Part shown: positions 8,557 through 17,364 of the stretch, one piece after another
How positions within the stretch are numbered: position 1 is the first letter of the stretch
How the letters are laid out: each line of letters begins with the position of its first letter
NCBI RefSeq assembly: GCF_005048205.1
Contig: NZ_SUMF01000007.1
Location: forward strand, 62,001-126,000
Length of the DNA: 64,000 nucleotides
Direction of reading: 5' to 3'
DNA from: Chitiniphilus eburneus
Lineage (GTDB): Bacteria > Pseudomonadota > Gammaproteobacteria > Burkholderiales > Chitinibacteraceae
Position numbers and translations under genes: made by a program
The notes under the pieces: model-generated
Databases searched by the model: none
Told to the model about the DNA's origin: nothing
What the model saw: the letters and a program-made list of their open reading frames with translations, nothing else

Positions 8557-10407
8557 TCACCCCCGCAACGCCCCATATATCCGCTCGGCCAGCTCGGCGT
8601 TGATGCCGTCCACCTGCATCAGGTCCTCCACGCTGGCGCTCTTCACGCCTTGCAGCCCACCGAAGCGCGATAGCAGCCGCTGCCGCCGTTTGGGTCCGAC
8701 GCCATCGATTTCTTCCAGGCTGGATGCCACGCGCGCCTTGGCGCGGCGCGCGCGGTGCCCGGTGATGGCGAAACGGTGCGATTCGTCCCGGATCTGCTGG
8801 ATCAGGTGCAACCCGGCATGGTCGGCCGGCAGACGCACCACTTCGTGGCTGGTGGCAATGATCAGTTGCTCCAGGCCGGCCTTGCGCGTTTCGCCCTTGG
8901 CCACGCCGAGCAGCGTCGGCTGGGTCAGGCCCACCTCGGCCAGCACTTCCTCGGCCTGGGTCAGTTGCCCCTTGCCGCCATCGATCAGGATCAGGTCCGG
9001 CACCACGCCCTCGCCGGCCGCGATCTTGCCGTAGCGCCGGGTAAGCACCTGTTTCATCGCGGCATAGTCGTCGCCCGCGGTAATGCCTTCGATGTTATAG
9101 CGACGATATTCCTTGGGCTGCATGTCGCCACGGTCGAACACTACGCACGAGGCCACGGTGGCCTCGCCCATGGTGTGCGAGATATCGAAGCACTCGATGC
9201 GCTGGGTTTCCTCCGGCAGGTCGAGCGCTTCGACCAGCGCGGCCAGGCGCCCGCTCTGGCTGGCGGCCTGGCTGGCACGTTGCAGGATGGCGAACTCAGC
9301 GTTCTTGCGCGCCATGTCCAGCCAGACGCGCCGCTCGCCGTTGGGATTGCAGTTGAGCAGTACCTTGCGCCCGGCCTGATCGCTGAGCAGTTCGGCCAGC
9401 AGCGTTGCGTCATCCGGCGCGGGATGGCAGATGATCACCGGCGGCGCGCTGCGGTCCAGGTAATGCTGGGCCAGAAAGGCCGACAGCGCCTCGTCGGGGC
9501 CGTAGTCCTCCGCATGGCTGGGGAACAGGCTCTTATCGCCGACGTGGCGCCCGCCTCGCACCATGGCCAGGTTCACGCACAACATGCCCTTGTCGGCCAC
9601 ACAGGCCACGATATCGGCATCCAGCTCACTGGTGTTGCTGGAAACGAACTGGCGCTCCTGCACCTTGGCCAGCGCCTGAATCTGGTCGCGCAGGCTGGCT
9701 GCGGTCTCGAAATCCCAGGACTCGGACGCCACCTGCATGCGCGCCTCCAGGTCGGACAGCAGCTCGTTGGCCTTGCCTTGCAGGAACAGCACGGCATGGT
9801 TCACGTCGGCACGGTAGGTGTCCTGATCGACCAGCGCCACGCACGGCGCGGAGCAGCGCTTGATCTGATGCAGCAGACAGGGCCGCGAGCGGTTGGTGAA
9901 CACGCTGTCTTCACAGGTACGCAGCTTGAACACCTTCTGCAACAACTGGATCGATTCCTTCACCACGTAGCCGTTGGGAAACGGCCCGAAATACTGGTTG
10001 CGCTTGTCCAGCGCGCCCCGGTAATACGCCAGGCGCGGATAGCGATGCCCGGTGACGACCAGATACGGATAGCTTTTGTCGTCGCGGAACAGGATGTTGT
10101 AGCGTGGCGCCAGCGCCTTGATCAGGTTGTTTTCCAGGACCAGCGCCTCGGCTTCGGAGCGCACCACCGTGGTTTCGATACGGTCCACTTGGCCCAGCAT
10201 CAGCCGGATGCGCGGCGAATGGTCGGTTTTCTGGAAATACGAGCCGACGCGCTTTTTCAGGTCGCGCGCCTTACCGACATACAGCACGGTGCCATCCAGC
10301 GCCAGGTAGCGATAGACACCGGGCAGGTGCGGCAAGGTCTTGACGTGATCGAGCAGACGCTGCTCGCGCGTAGGGGTGGAATCGGTCATGGGCGGTTGGT
10401 CGGGCAT
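8557..10407 (-). CDS. uvrC: Excinuclease ABC subunit C
   Basis: UvrC makes both incisions around bulky lesions in nucleotide excision repair. The 616-residue frame shows the GIY-YIG nuclease domain at about residues 28-105 ([20 protein letters not shown]), the conserved Cys-rich stretch [13 protein letters not shown], and a UVR motif at about 210-245. The C-terminal RNase H-like endonuclease domain contains [12 protein letters not shown] and [11 protein letters not shown], and tandem helix-hairpin-helix motifs end the protein. Start is uncertain: ATG at 10407 or 10389, neither with a visible SD. The upstream border of the gene is only 12 nt from a palindromic element, which may have replaced the native leader. 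Confidence 0.96.
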   Translation of the reverse strand: MPDQPPMTDSTPTREQRLLDHVKTLPHLPGVYRYLALDGTVLYVGKARDLKKRVGSYFQKTDHSPRIRLMLGQVDRIETTVVRSEAEALVLENNLIKALAPRYNILFRDDKSYPYLVVTGHRYPRLAYYRGALDKRNQYFGPFPNGYVVKESIQLLQKVFKLRTCEDSVFTNRSRPCLLHQIKRCSAPCVALVDQDTYRADVNHAVLFLQGKANELLSDLEARMQVASESWDFETAASLRDQIQALAKVQERQFVSSNTSELDADIVACVADKGMLCVNLAMVRGGRHVGDKSLFPSHAEDYGPDEALSAFLAQHYLDRSAPPVIICHPAPDDATLLAELLSDQAGRKVLLNCNPNGERRVWLDMARKNAEFAILQRASQAASQSGRLAALVEALDLPEETQRIECFDISHTMGEATVASCVVFDRGDMQPKEYRRYNIEGITAGDDYAAMKQVLTRRYGKIAAGEGVVPDLILIDGGKGQLTQAEEVLAEVGLTQPTLLGVAKGETRKAGLEQLIIATSHEVVRLPADHAGLHLIQQIRDESHRFAITGHRARRAKARVASSLEEIDGVGPKRRQRLLSRFGGLQGVKSASVEDLMQVDGINAELAERIYGALRG

Positions 10408-10419
10408 AGCGGGGTATTT

Positions 10420-10690
10420 TAGGGCGAATCGACATTCAAACGTGGGAAGCGTTGGTCCGTGGGCCGGATGGCTGCGCGAAGCGCGGCGCAGCAGATAGCC
10501 CTCCTATCTGCAAGCCGTGCGACAAAGCAGACGCCGGCCCACGGACCAACCCGAAGGGAAGGATGAAGGCCGGGCGAATCGCGGCGTTGTGCCTCGCTCG
10601 TGGGGATCACACCCCACTTCGCTTGGCACGCCTTGCGCTGCATCCCGGCCTTCGTCCTTCGCTCCCATGTTTGAATGTCGATTCGCCCTA
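10420..10690. mobile_element. TA-flanked palindromic element, type A (MITE-like)
   Basis: This fills most of the 347 nt gap between uvrC and the next gene. Terminal inverted repeats of 28 nt (10420-10447 and 10663-10690) differ at one position, and both ends read TA-GGGCG outward-in. Inside are a perfect 17 bp inverted repeat (10451-10467 with 10534-10550), GCTGCGC/GCGCAGC (10471-10477 with 10486-10492), an 8 bp hairpin (10491-10498 with 10504-10511), and another long stem pairing GGATGAAGGCCGGG near 10561 with CCCGGCCTTCGTCC near 10645. There is no coding potential. The TA at both borders fits insertion with TA target duplication. Remaining bases to 10754 show nothing else. Confidence 0.75.
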
Positions 10691-10754
10691 GGGCCGAAGC
10701 AGCGCTAGACAAGCACTGGACCGCACCGCCCGGCAGCAGGCGGGGCCTGGCGGG

Positions 10755-11882
10755 CTACCAATCGATCCGGCGCGCGGCCAGCGCGATCACCCCGGCCGCC
10801 AGTGCGACGCATCCCAACCCCCAGCCCAGATGGCTGGCGTGCGCGACAAAGCCGATCAGCGGTGGGCCAAGCAGGGCGCCGACCGAGCCGGTGGTCGTCA
10901 TCGCGGCCAGTGCCACCGGCCCCTGACGGGCCGCCGCCAGATAGATGCAGGGCGACGCGGCGGCGATGCCCACGCCCACCAGGGCAAATGCCAGCAAGGC
11001 CGGGATCGGCCCACCCACCAGGATACCGATACCCAATCCACCACCGGCCAGCAAGCCGCCCCAGGTCAGCAGTCGCCGACTGCCCCAGCGGGTACGCCAG
11101 GAATCGCCCAGCCAGCGCGCCAGCAACATCGCCGAGGCGAAGCAGGCCAGCCCCATCGGTGCGAACGCATCGGAAGCGCCGGTGCGCTCCTTGAGATACA
11201 GCGCCGACCAATCGGACATGGAGCCTTCGATGATCGTGCCGCACAGGGCTGCCACGCCCAGCCACAATGCCGCGCCGGAAGGCAATGAGAAACGCAGCCC
11301 CGCAGCCGCGGGCGGCTCGGGCGGCAACGGCAACAGGCGTTGACCCGCCCACCATGCAGCGCTCCACATGCCGACGGCCGCAATCAGAAAATGCAACGCC
11401 ACCGGCTTGAACAACGAGATCGCCGCGGCGGCGACCAGCGCGGCAGCCAGCCCGCCCAGGCTGAACACAGCATGCAGCCGCGACATGATCGCCCGGCCAC
11501 TCCGCAGCTCCACCTGCACGGCCTGGGCATTCATCGCGACATTGAAGCAGGCCGCCACCACGCCCTCCGCCACCATGATCAGCAAGGCAATGTCATAGCT
11601 GGGTGCCAGGCCCAGCGCCAGCAGCAGTGCCGGCAACAGTGCCGAGGCGATCCAGCAGGCCTTGCGCGCACCCAGCCGGCGCAACACGCCCGCGGTGACC
11701 GGAAACGAAAACACCGCGCCCAGCCCGCTGGCGAGCAGCAGGAAGCCCACCTGTGACGGATCGAGCCCGAATTTGTCCTTCAATGCGGGAAGCCGGGCGG
11801 CCCAGGTGCCGTAATTGAAACCGAGGACGAAAAACAGGGTCGCCACGGCGTAACGCGCCGGGCGGGAGGATACTGCGGTCAT
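10755..11882 (-). CDS. MFS transporter, YbjJ-like
   Basis: A 375-residue major facilitator protein with about 12 hydrophobic helices. The N terminus (YAVATLFFVLGFNYGTWAARLPALKDKFGLDPSQVGFLLL) and the cytoplasmic loop RRLGARKACWI resemble the YbjJ/fucose-permease-like branch of MFS. The substrate is unknown. The C terminus is rich in Gly and Ala helices and ends in basic residues (ARRIDW). It begins 7 nt before the stop of the FlhB-like gene upstream, so it may be carried by flagellar-operon read-through, although its function looks unrelated to flagella. Confidence 0.83.
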   Translation of the reverse strand: MTAVSSRPARYAVATLFFVLGFNYGTWAARLPALKDKFGLDPSQVGFLLLASGLGAVFSFPVTAGVLRRLGARKACWIASALLPALLLALGLAPSYDIALLIMVAEGVVAACFNVAMNAQAVQVELRSGRAIMSRLHAVFSLGGLAAALVAAAAISLFKPVALHFLIAAVGMWSAAWWAGQRLLPLPPEPPAAAGLRFSLPSGAALWLGVAALCGTIIEGSMSDWSALYLKERTGASDAFAPMGLACFASAMLLARWLGDSWRTRWGSRRLLTWGGLLAGGGLGIGILVGGPIPALLAFALVGVGIAAASPCIYLAAARQGPVALAAMTTTGSVGALLGPPLIGFVAHASHLGWGLGCVALAAGVIALAARRIDW

Positions 11883-11889
11883 GGAGCGA

Positions 11890-12267
11890 TCAGCGGCGGT
11901 CGGGGGCGGGTGAAGCGGGCGGCTCGGAGGATGCCGCCCCGGTGTCGGAAATCAGGTCCGGCAAAGATAACATCGGCGCCTCCACCATGGAGCCGGCTTC
12001 GACCAGGTAGACAAAGGCGAGCAATTCGGCCACCGCGCGATAAAGCTGGGGCGGGATGCGCTGGTCCAGATCGACCTGCATCAACATGGCGACCAGCTCG
12101 GGTGATTCGTGGACGAACACGCCGGCTTCACGCGCCTTCTCGATGATGCGCTCGGCCACCATGCCCTGCCCTTTGGCAACCACGCGCGGCGAGCCACTGC
12201 CTTCCTGATAAGCCAGCGCCACCGCCTGCTGGCGATCCGGCGTGCTGCGAACGACCTTACGCGCCAT
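11890..12267 (-). CDS. FlhB C-terminal-domain-like protein (FlhX type)
   Basis: A 125-residue soluble homologue of the cytoplasmic domain of the flagellar export switch FlhB. Recognisable parts are QQAVALAYQEGSGSPRVVAKGQGMVAERIIEKAREAGVFVHESPELV and QVDLDQRIPPQLYRAVAELLAFVY, which follow FlhB closely after its autocleavage site. The NPTH cleavage motif and the membrane helices are absent. Such stand-alone domains can partly replace FlhB in substrate switching. The ATG overlaps the fliK stop by 11 nt, and pairing with the hook-length ruler FliK fits a role in export specificity. Confidence 0.85.
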   Translation of the reverse strand: MARKVVRSTPDRQQAVALAYQEGSGSPRVVAKGQGMVAERIIEKAREAGVFVHESPELVAMLMQVDLDQRIPPQLYRAVAELLAFVYLVEAGSMVEAPMLSLPDLISDTGAASSEPPASPAPDRR

Positions 12268-13354
12268 CGGCCGCAGCCTCCTGGCCTACTTCGAACTGCG
12301 TGACGCCAAGGGTGAGCCCCGCCGCGTCGAACTGCCGGCCAAGCTGGGACTGATGATCGCGCAACCGGGCAACGGTATCGGGGCGTTCAGCCGAGAATTG
12401 CAGGTTGAACTGCCCTTCGTACAAGGTCGCGATGATGGAAACACCACCCAGATTGGGCAAGTCGAGATCGAGGCGGGTCTGCCAGCGTTGTGCCTCGGTA
12501 TCGACATGACCGTCGGCGTCACGCTGGTTTTCCAGCTCCAGTTGCCATTTCAGGGGTTGCCCCGGCCAGGCCTGCCCCTGCCAGATCACCGGACGTTGCT
12601 CAATGGCATCCAGTTGCTGTTGCACCAGCCCCTTGAGCAGCGCCTGGGCTTCGACGCCGAGCCGCTGGTCATGGGCATTCAGCATGCGATCCAGGCTGGG
12701 CGAACTGTTGCGCATCTGGGCCAGTTCCTCGGCATTGTGGCCCTTGCCGGTGGTTTGCTGGGCATTCTGCGGATCGGGTACCGAACGCGGCAGTTGCGCT
12801 TGCGGCTCACGCAGCAACGCTTGCAGGCTGCGCTGGCCGTTTACCCATTCCGCCTGATGCGATTCGTAGAACAATCCACTTTCGGACAGCACCCCGGACA
12901 GGCGCGAGGCCAACTGGGAAGCATCGGGCTTGCCATTGAACAGTGGCTCGTTGCCTTGCAAGGTGACCGTTGCCTTGCCGGCATCGCCGCGACTACCGGT
13001 GAGCAAGGTGGTCAGGTAGCGGGCAGCCTGGCTCAACGCCGCTTCACGCGTTTGGGGCGCAGCCGTCTGCGTCTGCGCCATGGCGAAGGTCAGCTTGGGA
13101 TCGCGCGCCACGACGGTGAGGTCGAACTCCTCGCCGGGCTGTGTATTGCGGGGCAGGTTCAGGTCGAGCAGTTGATCCTTGACCAGCACGGCGAATCGCC
13201 CGTTGGGCATCTGCTCGACCACGGTGGCATGCACGCGCTCGCCCGGCGTATAGCGCGCCGCCTCGTCGGGCGACGGCTTCAGGACCTCGACCAGGCCCTG
13301 CTGGGTGCGCACATACAGTTGCAGCACACTGGCTGCTGGGTTGCCCGGCAACAT
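12257..13354 (-). CDS. fliK: Flagellar hook-length control protein FliK-like
   Basis: A 365-residue protein with a low-complexity Gln/Ala-rich N-terminal two thirds and a conserved C-terminal domain at about 255-350 (PLKWQLELE, LDLPNLGGVSIIATLYEGQFNLQFSAE, LRDHQSQLGRQFDAAGL). This matches the Flg_hook domain that contacts FlhB to switch export from hook to filament subunits. The Q-rich N terminus acts as a molecular ruler in characterised FliK. Position at the end of a fliC-fliD-fliS-fliT series and overlap with an FlhB-like gene support the call. A second, canonical fliK may exist elsewhere in the genome. Confidence 0.75.
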   Translation of the reverse strand: MLPGNPAASVLQLYVRTQQGLVEVLKPSPDEAARYTPGERVHATVVEQMPNGRFAVLVKDQLLDLNLPRNTQPGEEFDLTVVARDPKLTFAMAQTQTAAPQTREAALSQAARYLTTLLTGSRGDAGKATVTLQGNEPLFNGKPDASQLASRLSGVLSESGLFYESHQAEWVNGQRSLQALLREPQAQLPRSVPDPQNAQQTTGKGHNAEELAQMRNSSPSLDRMLNAHDQRLGVEAQALLKGLVQQQLDAIEQRPVIWQGQAWPGQPLKWQLELENQRDADGHVDTEAQRWQTRLDLDLPNLGGVSIIATLYEGQFNLQFSAERPDTVARLRDHQSQLGRQFDAAGLTLGVTQFEVGQEAAADGA

Positions 13355-13435
13355 TTGAAACCCGCTCGTTAGGTGATGGATGTCCGGCGCGGCAGGCTTG
13401 CCCCACCCGCACCGGGTCGTGCACGCATCGGCGGA

Positions 13436-13822
13436 TCAGCCCTGCCGTTCAGCGCGATAAAGCGCCGCGATCAGATCCGCCTCGCCCCGGCTGATGCCGC
13501 ATTCGCGAACCATGTCCTCCACATCCGCGCCTTGTCGCGCCATCCGGATCGCATGGGCGTAGGGCGTTTCCGCCGACGATGCGTCGATGACCGGTTCCTG
13601 TTGCAAGTGCGACGAAGCGGCCAGCCGGATTTTCAGGGCTTCGATCTCACGATGCAGCAAGGCGACATGGTCCTCCAGGGTCTCCTGGCGCTGGATAAGC
13701 TCGTAGTCGCGTGGCTGCCGACGCGCCTTGCGCAGAAACAGCAGCAATTCGGCGACATAGAACAGGATGAGCACCAGACCCAGATAAAGGAGTTGTGGCC
13801 AGGTGACGACAATGCCATTCAT
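13436..13822 (-). CDS. DUF2802 membrane-anchored protein
   Basis: A 128-residue protein with one N-terminal transmembrane helix (about 8-30, WPQLLYLGLVLILFYVAELLLFL), a basic stop-transfer KARRQPR, a coiled-coil region at about 40-68 and a C-terminal helical motif (YAHAIRMARQGADVEDMVRECGISRGEADLIAALYRA). The last part is the DUF2802 signature, which looks like a small helix-turn-helix-type domain. DUF2802 genes commonly sit near flagellar or chemotaxis genes; the biochemical role is unknown. GGGAG lies 9 nt before the ATG. The 185 nt between it and fliT contain no gene. Confidence 0.8.
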   Translation of the reverse strand: MNGIVVTWPQLLYLGLVLILFYVAELLLFLRKARRQPRDYELIQRQETLEDHVALLHREIEALKIRLAASSHLQQEPVIDASSAETPYAHAIRMARQGADVEDMVRECGISRGEADLIAALYRAERQG

Positions 13823-14007
13823 GCTTGCCCGCTCCCTGGGCGTTACGGATCATTTGTGATCATGCCACCGCCGCGACCAGAATGGCGACCTCGTTGAAGG
13901 TCGCGAACGATCTGCGGCACGCACATCCGATTCGTAGTCATGCCTGCCACCCGCGGGAGCAACCCGGGGCAGCGCACCAGCGGGGCGCCGCACACCGGAA
14001 AACACCG

Positions 14008-14328
14008 TCAGACGCGGTAGGCGCTGCGCAATCTGGAGGAGTTGTGCAGGCCATTGAGCATGGCCGCCAACTGCGGCCGCCATACCGCGCACAATGCCGT
14101 CAATTCGTCGATGGCCTGCTGCGTATCCACCAGCAGCGTCTTGAGGACATCGCGCTGCTCCGGAGAATAGTTTTCCCACTGGATATCGCGTAGTTCATCC
14201 TGCAAGGTGAGCCATACCTGCTGATCCGCCAGCATGTCATCCCAACGCGCATTACGCGCCTCGCCCAGCATGCGCCGCGTCAGCAGGTTGAAGGCGGTCA
14301 GCAACTGGGTGGTATCAAGCTCTTCCAT
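14008..14328 (-). CDS. fliT: Flagellar protein FliT (FliD chaperone)
   Basis: A 106-residue, mostly helical acidic protein (MEELDTTQLLTAFNLLTRRM). It matches FliT by length, helical content and position immediately after fliS. FliT is a cytoplasmic export chaperone for the filament cap FliD and in enterobacteria also modulates FlhDC. The ATG lies inside the fliS 3' end (14 nt overlap), indicating coupled translation. The sequence signature is weak, so the call rests mainly on context. Confidence 0.8.
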   Translation of the reverse strand: MEELDTTQLLTAFNLLTRRMLGEARNARWDDMLADQQVWLTLQDELRDIQWENYSPEQRDVLKTLLVDTQQAIDELTALCAVWRPQLAAMLNGLHNSSRLRSAYRV

Positions 14329-14782
14329 AACTCAGTGTTCCACGGTCGGGCGCTGCCTGCGGCGCGCTGGCGTCGGGTGCTGCGACCACAGGCGCGGCGG
14401 TAATGCTTTCCCAGGCCTCTTTCAGGTCGCTCAGCAGGCCGACCACGTGATCGAGCAGATCGGGGTTGTTTTCCAGATTGGCTTCGAACAGCTTGCCAGT
14501 CATGTAGAGGTAAAGCGCTTCCAGATTCTCTGCAAGCTCCCCGCCCTGCTCCTTGTCCAGCGAAATACGCAAACCCTCGTCGATGATCGCGATAGCCTTG
14601 CTGATCGACGCGCCTTTCTCCGGGATCTCGCCATTGAGCATATGCAGCTTGCCCAGATGGATCGCCTTGATCGCGCCCTCGTACAGCATGACGACCAATT
14701 GCCCGGGACTGGCGCTTTCGATGGTGGCCTCCAGCCCTTGCTTGCCATAGGCGGAAAGCGCGCGTTGTACACCGACTGACAT
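14315..14782 (-). CDS. fliS: Flagellar export chaperone FliS
   Basis: FliS binds the C-terminal D0 segment of flagellin and keeps it unfolded for export. The 155-residue protein shows the family core ALSAYGKQGLEATIESASPGQLVVMLYEGAIKAIHLG at about 7-45. It ends in an Ala/Pro-rich tail that is longer than usual (about 25 residues, AAPVVAAPDASAPQAAPD). AAGGGT precedes the ATG. It lies between fliD and fliT in the conserved order. Confidence 0.95.
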   Translation of the reverse strand: MSVGVQRALSAYGKQGLEATIESASPGQLVVMLYEGAIKAIHLGKLHMLNGEIPEKGASISKAIAIIDEGLRISLDKEQGGELAENLEALYLYMTGKLFEANLENNPDLLDHVVGLLSDLKEAWESITAAPVVAAPDASAPQAAPDRGTLSYGRA

Positions 14783-14802
14783 GATGCGACCCTTATAAAG
14801 CG

Positions 14803-16854
14803 TTACTTGCCCGAGGCAAGACTACTTAACATCGAAAGCTGTTGCGACAGATAAGAGCTGGTGTTGTTCAGTTTGGACATCTGCACATCCAGCGCCGTGA
14901 ACTGCGCACGATAACGCTTTTCGGTCTCGTCGAGGCGGCGATTCAAGGTCAGGCCCTGGGTATTCAGATCCTTGATGTTCTGGTTCAGCCCGTTGATCCG
15001 GCTTTGCACCGTGCCCTTGTCGGACAGCAACGTGGACAAGGTCTGGTCGAGCCGGCTGGCAAAACCACGGCTCAGCGACAGCGTGCCATAGTTGCCGGTG
15101 GTATCGCCGGTGATGGTGAGCTTGAGCCCTTCCGAGGCACCCGAGCCGCTCAACACCTGGCCGCTTCCCTTTGCCGCCTCGCCATTGATGGTGCCGGCAA
15201 TATCCTTGCCGGTATTCATCTGGCCGACCTTCAGGCCAAACAGGTCGGTACCCGCACCCGTACTGGTGATCTGGATCTTGGAGGCACTGCCATAGCGGCT
15301 GGAGGCCATCTCGAACTGGTTGGTGGCGCTGTTGAACGCCATCGATACCGAAACGCCGCCATCCTTCAGGTTGGTATCACCATTGATCTGCGACTGGATT
15401 TCGGCGGCCAGGGCCCCGGCGGACGCATAGCTGCCGGCGGTCAGCTTGATCTGCTTGGAAGAGACGCCATCCACGGCCACCATCATCGTATCGTTCACGC
15501 CCTCGGTGATTTCGAAGGGGCCGGCCGGATCGATGGTATCGCCCTTGAGCATCGCGCGGGTGGCGGGCTGGGTGATTTGGATGTCGTACTTGCCGGTCTT
15601 GGTGGTCGCAGTGGAGGACGTGAAGCTGACCCGCGCATCGCTGGCCACGCCGTTTTGCGCAAACAGGCTGGCCACATCGTCCGGCCGGGTATCGAGCGCT
15701 TTTTGCAGCTTGCTCGAATCCAGTGTCATCTTGCCGTCCTTGCCGAAACTGATCCCGACGTCGTTCAGGCTTTGGTAAAAGCTGCCGTCGCCCAGGCGCT
15801 CGTTCAAGGTGGAGCGGATGGAATTCTGCATCGAACGGATCACGTAGTCGCCGGTCAGCAGGCCACTGGTCTTGTCCTCTTCGTTGTAGAAACTGAGGCT
15901 GTCCACACCCTTCACGAATTCGTTGTAGGAATCGACGAAGTCCTGAACCGACTTCTTCACGCCGCTGGTGTCGCGGTTGATATTCAGCGTGGTGGCAACC
16001 GGCTTGCCGGAAACGGTATCGGTTGCGCTGACCTTTTGCAGATTCAGCGTTACGCCCTGGAGCAGATCGCTGACCGAGTTGGTGGCCTTGCTGATCTCGA
16101 TGCCGTCCAGCGTGAACAGCGCGTTCTGGGCCGCCTGGGTCTGGGTCAGGTTGGTGGTGCCGGTCGGGTCATAGGCAAAGCGCGACAGGCCGCTGGCGTC
16201 GGTATTGTCGCCATCGGTGTCTTCCACCTGGATACGCAGGCTGTTGGCGCTGCCGCTATCGGTGGAGGAAAGCAGCAATCGATAGCCGCCCCCGTCGTTG
16301 ATGATGGTCGCGGTGACACCAGCCTTCTTGTTGTTGATGGCATCGCGCAGACCGGTCAAGGTGTTGTTGGTGCTGTCGATATCGATCGTCAGCGCGCCTT
16401 TGTCACCATTGACGGAAAACTTGTCGTCGCTCTTGTCCGAGCTGGTACCGCCATCGTCGTAAGTACCGAACTGGATGGTCAGCTTGCCGGTGCCCACGGG
16501 CGAGCTGGCAGTACTGAATACATCGGACTTCAGCTTCTGGCTTTGCGCCAGCTGGGACACCGCCAGGCTGTAGCTGCCGGCCTGCGCAATCGAGGAGGTG
16601 GTGACACTCCCGATGGCACTGTCAGCCAGGCTCCCTTGCACGCTCTTGTATGCACTGTTGCTCGACAGCGTCAGCACCCGCGCCTGGAAAGCCGAAAGTG
16701 CGCTTTGCAACGAGCCGATCGCGGAAATCTTGGTTTGTGCTTCCTTGATGCGAGTGGTCAACTTGTCCAGCGGCTGGCTCTCGATCTGCATAAGCTGCGA
16801 GATGATGCCGTTTACGTTGAGCCCCGAGCCCAAACCTGCGGATGAGATAGCCAT
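14803..16854 (-). CDS. fliD: Flagellar filament cap protein FliD (HAP2)
   Basis: FliD forms the cap at the filament tip that guides flagellin folding. The 683-residue protein begins with the N-terminal signature AISSAGLGSGLNVNGIISQLMQIESQPLDKL, has FliD_N (1-100) and FliD_C domains, and ends in a coiled-coil helix with LDVQMSKLNNTSSYLSQQLSMLSSLASGK. It is longer than E. coli FliD (468), reflecting insertions of exposed beta domains in the middle (about 380-560). AGAGGAA precedes the ATG. It is cotranscribed with flaG upstream and fliS downstream. Confidence 0.97.
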   Translation of the reverse strand: MAISSAGLGSGLNVNGIISQLMQIESQPLDKLTTRIKEAQTKISAIGSLQSALSAFQARVLTLSSNSAYKSVQGSLADSAIGSVTTSSIAQAGSYSLAVSQLAQSQKLKSDVFSTASSPVGTGKLTIQFGTYDDGGTSSDKSDDKFSVNGDKGALTIDIDSTNNTLTGLRDAINNKKAGVTATIINDGGGYRLLLSSTDSGSANSLRIQVEDTDGDNTDASGLSRFAYDPTGTTNLTQTQAAQNALFTLDGIEISKATNSVSDLLQGVTLNLQKVSATDTVSGKPVATTLNINRDTSGVKKSVQDFVDSYNEFVKGVDSLSFYNEEDKTSGLLTGDYVIRSMQNSIRSTLNERLGDGSFYQSLNDVGISFGKDGKMTLDSSKLQKALDTRPDDVASLFAQNGVASDARVSFTSSTATTKTGKYDIQITQPATRAMLKGDTIDPAGPFEITEGVNDTMMVAVDGVSSKQIKLTAGSYASAGALAAEIQSQINGDTNLKDGGVSVSMAFNSATNQFEMASSRYGSASKIQITSTGAGTDLFGLKVGQMNTGKDIAGTINGEAAKGSGQVLSGSGASEGLKLTITGDTTGNYGTLSLSRGFASRLDQTLSTLLSDKGTVQSRINGLNQNIKDLNTQGLTLNRRLDETEKRYRAQFTALDVQMSKLNNTSSYLSQQLSMLSSLASGK

Positions 16855-16896
16855 TTTTATATTCCTCTAGACACGTCAGTACTTATGATCGGCAGT

Positions 16897-17277
16897 TTAA
16901 GCCTGTTCTTTAATCAGCATCCCCCGAAACTGATCGATTGCCTTGGCAATGGCCAGCACTTCTTCCGAGGGGATCTGACGGATGACTTCGTCGGTTTCGC
17001 CATCCATCACCTTGACCACCACCGAGCCGGTGTCGTCGTCGATGGAGAAGCGCAATGAATTGCTGTTGGAAAGCAGCTTGACCGTATCGTTCAACTTCTT
17101 GAGCGCATCCTCCACCGAGGTCTGGTCCTGAGCGGCCTGCGCGCCCTTTACGGCATTGGGTAACAGATCCGCCCCGGCGTATGGCGCAGGCGGAGCGCCC
17201 CCGGTCTGGCGTATTGCGGCATCGGATTGGAGGTCCAGCGGCAAGCCCATCGAAGTGCCTATCGATTGAATTTGCAT
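16897..17277 (-). CDS. flaG: FlaG family protein
   Basis: A 126-residue protein with a variable N terminus and the conserved FlaG C-terminal domain at about 60-122 (ALKKLNDTVKLLSNSNSLRFSIDDDTGSVVVKVMDGETDEVIRQIPSEEVLAIAKAIDQFRGMLI). FlaG proteins influence filament length in polar flagellates; the mechanism is unclear. The gene lies between fliC and fliD, as in Pseudomonas, Vibrio and Neisseriales. A hairpin in the fliC-flaG gap probably reduces transcription from fliC into it. Confidence 0.93.
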   Translation of the reverse strand: MQIQSIGTSMGLPLDLQSDAAIRQTGGAPPAPYAGADLLPNAVKGAQAAQDQTSVEDALKKLNDTVKLLSNSNSLRFSIDDDTGSVVVKVMDGETDEVIRQIPSEEVLAIAKAIDQFRGMLIKEQA

Positions 17278-17299
17278 GATTCACTCTCCTTGTGGAAAC

Positions 17300-17329
17300 G
17301 CCCCGATCAAGCTGCTGCTCGATCGGGGC
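17300..17329 (-). terminator. Stem-loop after fliC
   Basis: A perfect 9 bp stem (17300-17308 with 17321-17329, GCCCCGATC/GATCGGGGC, 12 nt loop) lies just downstream of the fliC stop. On the minus strand only GTTT follows, so it is probably an attenuating or mRNA-stabilising hairpin that lets flagellin exceed the distal genes, not a strict terminator. Confidence 0.6.
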
Positions 17330-17364
17330 TCAATCACCTAAGGGTGATCAATCGACTTGCTGGC

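Noticed and set aside
10420-10690. Small protein-coding genes inside the palindromic element
   Set aside because: Frames of 60-97 codons exist on both strands only because stops are rare in GC-rich palindromes. They mirror each other and have no SD.
14842-16845. 667-codon open frame on the plus strand
   Set aside because: It is antisense to fliD across its whole length. The fliD protein is clear and the antisense product is His/Gln/Arg-rich without any motif.
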